Source: Diphasiastrum complanatum
Taxonomy: Eukaryota; Streptophyta; Lycopodiopsida; Lycopodiales; Lycopodiaceae
NCBI GenBank assembly: GCA_029204225.1
Contig: CM055102.1
Coordinates: 27,754,922-27,818,921, forward strand
Length of the DNA stretch: 64,000 nt
Direction: 5' to 3'
Each line of letters starts with the position of its first letter. Within the stretch, counting starts at the first letter, position 1. Below, piece after piece: positions 56,654 through 64,000 of this stretch. Under the pieces are notes generated by a model that was given only the letters and a program-made list of their open reading frames with translations, did not search any database and was not told the DNA's origin. A program made the translations under genes and the position numbers.

Positions 56654-59427
56654 CTTTGTTTCAAATGAATGTTTCATCAAGAAGAAGGGTAAGATAGTGG
56701 CTAAGGGCACTAGACTTGGCAAACTTTATAAGTTGGATGCATTTGTGGATACTAATGTTGTCATGTTGGCCGAGAAGAGCAAGATATCTACCTTTACTTT
56801 ATGGCACAAAAGACTTGGACATGTCAACTCGGGTTCCATGGAGGCTATGATCAAGGAGGAGTATGCTTTAGGCCTACCAAGGTCTATTGGGAAGGAAGAC
56901 AAGGTTTGTGAAGCTTGTGCCTTATCCAAGGCACATAAGAAGGTGTTTCCTAACTCCATCACAAAGTCATCTCATCCTCTTGAACTCATACACTCGGATG
57001 TGCACATTGCTAGCACCAAATCTAATGGAGGCTCATCCATGTTTTTAACCTTCATTGATGACTACTCAAGATATTGTTGGGTGTTCTTACTTTCCTTCAA
57101 GTCTCAAGTATTTGATACTTTCGTAAAGTTCAAGTTGTTTGTGGAAAAGCATCATAATCATAGCATCAAGATTCTTAAAAGTGACAATGGTGGAGAATTC
57201 ATCTCCAATGAGTTCAAGGCCTTTTGTGAGGAGGAAGGGATCAAGAAAGAGACTTCTTGTCCTTACACTCCTCAACAAAATGGAGTTGCTGAAAGAAGGA
57301 ATAGAACATTATGTGAATGTTCTAAGGCTTTAAGACTAGATGCTTGTTTGCCCAAATCCTTTTGGGGTGAGTCTCTTGTATGTGCAAACTACTTGATGAA
57401 TAGGGTGTCTTGCAAAGCAATTGAAGGCAAAACTCCTTATGAGATGCTGTATGGAAAGAAGCCCAATCTTAATCACTTGAAAGTTTTTGGGTGTATATGT
57501 TATGTGCATGTGCCATTGGAAACAAGAACCAAGGAGGATCCATCTTCCACAAGAGGGATCATGCTTGGATATGCAAGCTCAAGCAAGGGCTACAAAGTCT
57601 ATCTCCCATCCTTGAACAAATTTGTTGTTTCAAGGGATGTCATCTTTGATGAACATCATATGCATATGCTTGAAGAAGGCTCGAGTGCTCCAACAATCAA
57701 GAAGAAGATGGCCGAGGAGCAAGATCTTGGTTTTGAGGAGGAGCTCATGGAGGAGCAAGCACCAAACCCACCTATCACACCAAGGAGATCTTCAAGGGCA
57801 AAAGTGGAGCCATCAAGGCTCATATATCAAGGCAAAGGACAGCAAGTTGAGGGTATCTCATCCACTTCTTATGCTTTATCTAGTTTTGAAGAACCATCTA
57901 ATGTTGAAGATGCATTGAACTCCAAAGAATGGTATAAAGCTATGTTGGATGAGTATGATGCCTTGATTGAGAATGAAACTTGGTTGCTTATTGAGAGACC
58001 TCAAAGGAATGTAATAGGATGCAAGTGGGTCTTCAAGCTTAAGTTGAATGCAAATGGGAGTGTTAACAAACATAAAGCAAGATTAGTTGCAAAAGGTTAT
58101 GCTCAAGAGAGAGGGATAGACTATGAGGAAACTTTTGCACCCGTGGCCAAGATGGTCACAATAAGGCTAATCATTGCACTTGCATCACATTTTGGATGGA
58201 TTCTATGTCAAATGGATGTCTCTAATGCTTTCTTGAATGGTTTTTTGGAAGAGGATATCTATATGGAGCAGCCACAAGGGTTCATCAAGCATGGAATGGA
58301 GAACAAAGTATGCCATCTCCAAAGAAGCATCTATGGCTTGAAGCAAGCCTCGAGATCTTGGAATTCAAGACTACATTGCTATCTTATTTCACTTTCTTTT
58401 GTTCAAAGTGAATATGATCCCACTCTTTACATTAAGTTTGATGATGTTGGTATTGTACTTTTACTCATTTATGTAGATGACATCATCATTAGTGGAAATA
58501 GTGTTGATGGTATTGAAAAAATCAAGATAGATCTATCCTTAGAATTCAAGATGGTAGATCTAGGGTGTCTTCACTTCATCTTAGGCATAGAAGTACTTAG
58601 AGGGTCTGATTTTATCTTTATAAGTCAAGTAAACTATGCTCAAAGTCTTTTGAAGAAGTTTAAGATGGAAGTATGCAAAAGTGTTGACACACCAATGGAG
58701 CAAGATGTAAAAGTGCCAAATGAAGATGATGAAAGTTCCTTCATGGACATCACTTTGTTTAGGCAACTTATAGGTTCCTTAATGTGAATCACTATAACTA
58801 GACCAGATCTTAGCTTTAGTGTATGTAGGTTGAGCCAATCCATGCAAAAGCCATTGAATATCCATTGGAAAAAGGCTAAGAGGATTCTAAGATACATCTC
58901 GGGTACATTAGATTTTGGGATTCTATATAGAGGAGATGTGATTAACCTTCATGAATTTAGTGATTCAGATTTTGCAGGGGACAAGAGGGATAGGAAATCA
59001 ACAAGTGCCTATTCAACTTTCATAGGAGAAGGTGTGGTTTCATGGCTTTCAAAAAAGCAAGAAACTATATCTCTATCTTCAACCGAGGCCGAGTACAAAG
59101 CTTTGACAACCACTACAAAGGAGGTACTTTGGATCAAGAGATTATTGGTGGAACTAAAGATCAGAGGATGCACCAATCATCTACAATGACAATATATCAG
59201 CCCAACACCTTGCATCTAACCCAATCTTCCATGCAAGATCTAAGCACATTGAGATATGCCATCACTTTGTGAGAGAAATGGTGCAAGCCAAGGAGATTGC
59301 TTTGGAGCATGTTCCAAGCAATGAATGTGTAGCTGATCTACTTACTAAACCACTTCAAAAGACACCTTTTATGAATTTCAGATCATCACTTGGAGTGATT
59401 AGTAAAGCAATGATTGAACCAAGCTAG
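56654..59427 (+). pseudogene. Copia pol: pre-integrase, integrase, RT, RNase H (one stop, one frameshift)
   Basis: Frame-shifted from gag by the deletion, then open from ATG 56697 to 58787 (696 codons). Pre-integrase LWHKRLGHVNSGSMEAM. Integrase with zinc-type C..C (CEACALSKAHKK), HSDVHIASTKS, FIDDYSRYCWVF, KSDNGGEF and NGVAERRNRT, giving the D, D and E positions. Linker PITPRRSSRAK. RT with VIGCKWVFKLK, YEETFAPVAKM, MDVSNAFLNGFLEEDIYMEQ, SIYGLKQASRSW and the catalytic YVDDIIISGNS at about codons 592-602. A TGA at 58785-58787 replaces the residue after GSLM. The same frame continues into RNase H (SDSDFAGDKRDRKSTSAYST, SLSSTEAEYKALTTTTKE). A one-base shift near 59168 moves the end (NPIFHARSKHIEICHHFVRE, VADLLTKPLQKTP) to another frame, stopping at 59427. 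Confidence 0.95.
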
Positions 59428-59441
59428 ATAGTGAGGAGGAG
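59428..59441 (+). other. Polypurine tract of young copia
   Basis: ATAGTGAGGAGGAG directly before the 3' LTR. Confidence 0.85.
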
Positions 59442-60123
59442 TGTTAAAAATTCACAATTCTAGCTTGACTAGTTTTGGTCATATGACTTGTAAATAGTTA
59501 GATGGTCATGATGTGGCTTGTCACACGTGCCAAATAGCATAGGATTCCATTCATAAGGATGTTCTCAAGTAGACCTAAGTATTAGAACCTTTGGAATGAG
59601 TCCAAATTATGCTTAGATACAAGGGAGAAAAAATTGGAGCTATTTTTGGTAATTTTTGCATTGTTGAGGGATCTCCAAGATTCCAACCCTAACTTGGTAG
59701 GGATGAAAGATCCACCAAAATTAGCATTAGGGATAGGTTTAGGGCTACTCATACCTGCCCAAAACCGTGATGGATCATGTATATATAGGTGATGATATCT
59801 CACCAAAATCAATCAAGCAATTTAATGTTTTTTCTCTCATAATGGTGCAATTGCTCTCTATGTTCATAATTGTTTGAGTACTTGTGATTACTAATGATTA
59901 TAGGATTGAATGTAGGTCTGGTGTACAGTACTCAGACTGTGGGAGGCTGTACTTTCACACGTGTGAAGCCTTCTTCAAGGATTTGGGCCATTTAATGAGG
60001 TTCAAGCATAGATTTTTGATGGATTTTGATGGTTCAACTTGCGCTAATCTTATGAAATCATAATCTATTGTTTCCCTCATCATTTCAAGTGTTTTAGGAT
60101 CCTTATTTGCTGTAATTTTTACA
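59442..60123 (+). repeat. 3' LTR of young copia
   Basis: Same length as the 5' LTR, nine substitutions, including G/A at the base before the palindrome region and T/G near 59757. Confidence 0.97.
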
Positions 60124-60834
60124 GCTAGTGAAAAAGGTATTTGGAGGTAGTGGAGACCTGAGACAGCCTCTAAGGGTGACATATCATCACATTCACCAAA
60201 AAACCAACTCCCAGCAGATTTTCAGAAAAGTAAAAAAAAATCCATAAAAAATTTAAGAACCCTTGTAAAAACTAAAAAAATTTCAGAGCTGCTCAGTAAC
60301 CTTCGCCAGACCTCCTGTAGCTAGATCTCATTGAGGCAAGCTCACATACGAGTCCGCAAGAGTTACTTTTTAGTGGAAGACCTTCGACGAGAGTTTCCTA
60401 GTTCTAGAAAGCAAGGAGCAGAGAGATATCAAGGAAAAACCTCGAAAAAGAGGCTAAAATCACACTATTAACCAGCTAAATTGATCATATCCCCACATAT
60501 CTAGATTGCTTTTTTCATATCCATCGAGATCCAGTATCCCTTGACTTATCCGACGAATGAATTTGAGATCCAGACGATCAGTACCAAGAAGAGTTGGAAA
60601 TCCAGCACCAAACTTTCCCCGAGTTGCAGCCCAACAGATTGAAGTAGAAGCACGACCAGTCACAATGGACCAGATGGATCAGCCCATAACTGTTGCAAGA
60701 AATCTAAAGGGCACCTCGACTCAAGATGCCAAAATATGATGGATTGACAGATTCAATCAAATTCCTCCAGATCTACAAACAAGCATGTAGGGTGTGTAGG
60801 ATAGTTGGTGAGAAGCCCTCCGCCTTTCAAGAAG
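60124..60834 (+). pseudogene. Gypsy leader and gag N-terminal fragment (continuation of the 53132 element)
   Basis: Begins with the second GCTAG and continues the gypsy leader broken by the copia. A frame at 60557-60739 starts MNLRSRRSVPRRVGNPAPNF. One frame over, from about 60724, MPKYDGLTDSIKFLQIYKQA resembles the start of the gypsy gag capsid domain. It ends where the inverted LTR fragment begins near 60835, so pol is missing. Weak but consistent with position after a PBS-bearing LTR. Confidence 0.55.
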
Positions 60835-61320
60835 GGCTAGAACACAAAGATAGGGCCCTAACTATACTTAGTTGCTAATTTAGATGCTTACTAGTTCTAT
60901 TTTAACACTACCCAACCTTTACTCTATTTCCACTAACTCTAAACTCATACATTCATCATAATTGAGGGTGAAGGGAGAAAGAGAAAAGGAGAGATAGAGA
61001 TAGAGATATAGAAAGAGAGTAGAGATGGAGATTAGCTCAAATGCTCAATGTCATGCTTATGGAGAAACCACAACTAGCAAAAATCAAGAACGATGGAAAC
61101 TAGAACAATAAGCAAATCACACAAAAAGCATAAGCAAGATTGATTAGCAAATGAGGATGTTGGAGCTCACAAAATAGTAGAGTCTCCTCCTCTCTATTAA
61201 GCTTGGAAAATGGTTATAATTGGTGCCTTTTTTATCTTTGGGGTGGCCCTTGCCCCTTGCTTTCTATTGGCTACTCGCAAGAAGGTGGGATTGAAATCCA
61301 CACCCTTCACAAGAAGCAAA
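60835..61320 (-). repeat. Partial gypsy LTR (family 3), inverted
   Basis: Reverse complement aligns with about 53350-53850. Shared phrases on the minus strand are GGATTTCAATCC, AAGGGGCAAGGGCC, GAGAGGAGGAGACT, TGCTTATGCTTT and AACTAAGTATAGTTAG. The last 70 or so bases of the LTR and its first 200 are not seen. Divergence is much higher than in the young copia LTRs. Confidence 0.75.
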
Positions 61321-62375
61321 AAACTAAGCAATTTTGACCAAAACATAGCCTAGAATCATAAATCACTGAAAGAACCGCCATGCATCATTAATGATCCCCA
61401 AAATGAATGTACAACTTGCTGAAAAATTCGGATCTACACAAGATTTGAGCTACAAAAAAAAAAAAAAAAAAAAAAGCGCCAAAAAAACAACACAATTTGG
61501 CTTTCTAGAACAATTCTACATAAACCACAAAAAAATTACGAGAGACATGGACCTTAGCAACATGCAAATTGAAATCGGGAGAATCCACCAACTTGCACAC
61601 TTGTTCCACTACCTGGATGAGAATACTAGTTGATCTCCACCAAAATTCCAATGAAAAGCACCACCACTCCAAGTTTCCTAATATTCGTAAGTCTTGCTCT
61701 AATACTACTATAAGGGAAAGCTCCTCAAGATCCTGCTTACAAGACAAACACAATGTAAAACACACTATAAACCACCCAACCAAGTAAAAGCAGCCAATCA
61801 ACTCTAGAAGCTTCACCCCCAAGCCAAGGAATAGGAAGCATGAAAGTAGAGTGAGAGCCTGGCAATGAATCAACCATAAGGTGAGGTAGTAGGGCGAGTT
61901 TGGCCTCCTTATTGTTAACTTGTTTCACTGGAGTACCGTGTATCCAAGACTAGGAGTATATTGAATCCTATGTACTGGTCATGGACATTAAACATAATAT
62001 CAAGTACAACCTCAAAATCATAGGCCTAATGTTCATAGCACATTAAAAGACCTCCGTAATTCTTAAAATCATCAACAAGTAACAAATCCCAAAAAGAAAG
62101 GGGCAAAAAGAGACTTTTTGTTTTGTGTGTCATTAGCTTTGCAATGAAACGTGGCTAAGCTTTTTCCTCAAAAATCTCACATTACAATGTGAAGAAAAAT
62201 TCAAAATTTTTGAAACCTAGATCACAACTTCATATCTACATCAAAATAATTGAAGCGTCCACATAATCTCATACACCCAATATATTTGCTTCCCATATCA
62301 CACTTATACAACATTTACGAGCAAAATGATTGAAGTATGCACACATAACTCAAGCCATAGCCCACTCTCCAATCC
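61321..62375. other. Spacer with poly-A run, no gene recognised
   Basis: A run of 20 or more A lies near 61451-61474. Overlapping frames at 61391-61928 have no motif. Part of 62129-62238 recurs at 62524-62640. Confidence 0.45.
62129..62238 (+). repeat. Imperfect direct repeat, copy 1
   Basis: TCATTAGCTTTGCAATGAAA...GTGGCTAAGCTTTTTCC...CCTAGATCA matches 62524-62640. Confidence 0.65.
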
Positions 62376-62378
62376 AAC

Positions 62379-62480
62379 GGGGTTGGCTCAGTTGGTCAGC
62401 TTGGCATTCAAAGTTTCTTTAGTCCCAAGTTCAAGCCCCCCTTGAAAACCAAGAATTCTAAACAATCCCAACATATAATT
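62379..62480 (+). repeat. tRNA-like SINE head (candidate)
   Basis: GGGGTTGGCTCAGTTGG contains a perfect RNA polymerase III A box (TGGCTCAGTTGG, consensus TRGCNNAGYNGG) at 62384-62395. AGTTCAAGCCC at 62428-62438 is a B-box-like match. Spacing (33 bp) is right for a tRNA-derived SINE. No tRNA cloverleaf or 3' CCA region can be drawn, so it is not a functional tRNA gene. Confidence 0.55.
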
Positions 62481-62523
62481 GTTTCAAAGGGGGGAAAAAA
62501 ATAGAGGATTGAAACCCTTTCAA

Positions 62524-62640
62524 TGTCATTAGCTTGTAATAAAACATGGCTGAACCTTTTTCCCAAACATCACACAGTAGAATGCAAAGGAAAAGCAAAA
62601 ATGTTTGATTCCTAGATCAACCACAATTCCACATGTTTTA
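62524..62640 (+). repeat. Imperfect direct repeat, copy 2
   Basis: TCATTAGCTTGTAATAAAAC...ATGGCTGAACCTTTTTCC...CCTAGATCA. The two copies are about 395 bp apart and flank the tRNA-like segment. Confidence 0.65.
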
Positions 62641-63827
62641 ATGACACTTGATCTCACGTTCATGCACTCTCAAGTGCGACTATATTTGGAAGTTCTTAAG
62701 AATGTAATACAATGATTCTCCAAATTTATCAAATATCTCACATTGAAGAAAGTCTAACATAGTTGAAACAATAGCTCCATTCTACTTGAGCCAATGTCAA
62801 AGTTTCTTGCACAATTCAAACGATGTAAAATTTAATGCCTAAAAGTATAAGTTGCAGCAATCAACATCTACGTGATCTGCTAGGTGGGCCAGGAATAGAA
62901 CAAATAGTAGTCTCCTCCTAGTGCAAAAATTCTTATAAATGGAACATTACTTATTCCTCATCATTTCATACAGAAAAAAGAGTTTTCTATTGACCACATC
63001 TCTCCTAAATTTGTGAGCACCGACTTACTTAACACATGTCATGTACTCTTTGAATACGTTGCTATTCATTCCAACACTAGCCCAACTAATTGTACAACCA
63101 TCTTTTGACAAAAATTCCTTGGAACATCCAAACCATCAACTATGTTATTGCACACCACCAAAGACATCATTTTCTCATCATCTACAATACCAACAATTAG
63201 CCATTCTCTAAACCACAAGTATTCATTTTATAACTCCATGCCCTTTTTGTCATTTCATTGACAAAAACCCTCCCATCCTAACAAATCAACTCCCTTTCCT
63301 TCCCAAGATCCTCTTTTTCTCGTCCTTCCAACAACCAATTTGATGGCAATATTCTCCTCTTCATTGTGATCAAAGCTCCTATCAACATCCAATTTGCTAT
63401 TCCCACTTCACGTCTCCTTATAGCAAAACAAATGCTTAATTAACATCCAGCTCACCTTTTTCCATACCTCCTCATTGCAAAACAAAGACTCATTCAACAA
63501 TCATTAAGCACAACTCTTCCAACCATTAGATCAACTTTTTCAATTTAAACATTGCAAAACTCCCCTGTTGCAAATGAGATTCCATTGAACAAAAAATCCA
63601 CAATAAGCACAACACAAGAAGTTGAAAACCATATTCACACACATGAGCAGTATCCGAGAAAAAATGCATAGTGACATTAATGCTTCCCAGTCACAACCAC
63701 TCTGCAAGCCCAAGCAAGTTTCAACCCATACCCCTACCATCCTATCACAAAATCTAGCTACAACAATCCTAGAAATCACAAAAATAACCTCACCCAAAAC
63801 CTAGCACCAATGGCGAGCTGCATAATG
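62641..63827. other. Spacer, no gene recognised
   Basis: Overlapping short frames at 63540-63804 on both strands. No motif or LTR end supported. Confidence 0.5.
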
Positions 63828-63889
63828 CCCTCACAAATATTTGATAAGTCTCAATTCCCCCTCACAAATATTTGATAAGTCTCAATTCC
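63828..63889 (+). repeat. Perfect tandem duplication, 31-bp unit
   Basis: Two identical 31-bp copies beginning CCCTCACAAATATTTGATAA, at 63828-63858 and 63859-63889. Confidence 0.95.
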
Positions 63890-64000
63890 CCGACGCATAT
63901 CAATAAGTGATGAGCTATAGAAACTAGTTTTATATGCTCAATTCACTAAGTAGACTTCTATCATTGCCCAATCATTTGTATTAACATTGAAAAAACATTG

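Larger units (their letters stand above)
54045..60123 (+). mobile_element. Young full-length copia element (TSD GCTAG)
   Basis: LTRs of identical length (682 bp, 54045-54726 and 59442-60123) with nine differences by my base-by-base comparison (about 1.3%) and no indels. TSD GCTAG at 54040-54044 and 60124-60128, PBS 54727-54738, gag and pol in copia order, and a polypurine tract before the 3' LTR. It is inserted into the leader of the gypsy element that starts at 53132. Coding capacity is broken by one 71-base deletion, one stop and one frameshift, so it is nonautonomous now. Confidence 0.98.

Noticed and set aside
62379..62450. Functional tRNA gene
   Set aside because: The A box is perfect but the rest cannot be folded into a cloverleaf with paired acceptor and anticodon stems, and the B box is imperfect. 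A tRNA-derived SINE is the better reading.

Overview
This window is nuclear DNA of a land plant and consists almost entirely of transposable-element sequence. Evidence: Ty1/copia and Ty3/gypsy retrotransposons with plant-type primer-binding sites (initiator-Met-like TGGTATCAGAGC; TGGCACCGTTGC-type for one gypsy family), a LINE relic, a Helitron helicase relic, and very long GA/CT, GT/CA and AT microsatellites. Large low-coding spacers and repeated nesting suggest a large, repeat-rich plant genome; the species cannot be read from the sequence. There is no rRNA, CRISPR or bacterial-type operon, and no convincing multi-exon host gene.

Layout. 1-8.2 kb: a decayed gypsy pol relic (about 2.56-3.24 kb), then a copia derivative (LTR 3341-3943) whose reverse transcriptase region is replaced by about 1.08 kb of unknown open frame. 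8.4-12.2 kb: a 477-bp LTR with PBS and leader, then a truncated copia gag-protease-integrase fragment. An inverted copy of the same LTR and leader lies at about 48.7-50.4 kb. 16.0-16.9 kb: 3' end of a LINE. 20.3-24.0 kb: chromodomain-bearing gypsy pol fragment, its 3' LTR, and a long inverted repeat formed by two opposed LTRs around a pol scrap. 32.7-36.7 kb: a second, non-chromodomain gypsy pol followed by a 390-codon extra ORF. 36.8-43.1 kb: tandem complex repeat whose unit contains a (CT)n tract, interrupted by a copia element with 5-bp target duplication TTTAG. 45.4-48.4 kb: an unknown ORF, telomere-like repeats and a PIF1-type Helitron helicase relic. 50.4-61.3 kb: a nest in which a young copia (54045-60123, identical-length 682-bp LTRs, TSD GCTAG) sits in a gypsy, which sits in an older copia scrap. 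61.3-64 kb: mostly unannotated, with a tRNA-like SINE head.

The most unusual part is about 24.5-29.6 kb. It contains no recognisable transposon proteins but holds an intronless, highly divergent histone H3-like gene (minus strand, ATG at 27459). Its frame is connected through a 17-base A run to a Ser/Pro/Lys-rich tail. The same segment carries at least six copies of a roughly 72-bp repeat with inverted ends (ATATCGGATCA...GCGCGC type), one ending about 8 bp before the H3-like ATG. It also contains a spaced direct duplication and an unknown acidic-tailed ORF. This is the best candidate for something undescribed, either a remnant of a foreign or viral-type DNA element or a domesticated histone locus. 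The retrotransposon ORFs explain the rest of the coding content, and most of them are broken.
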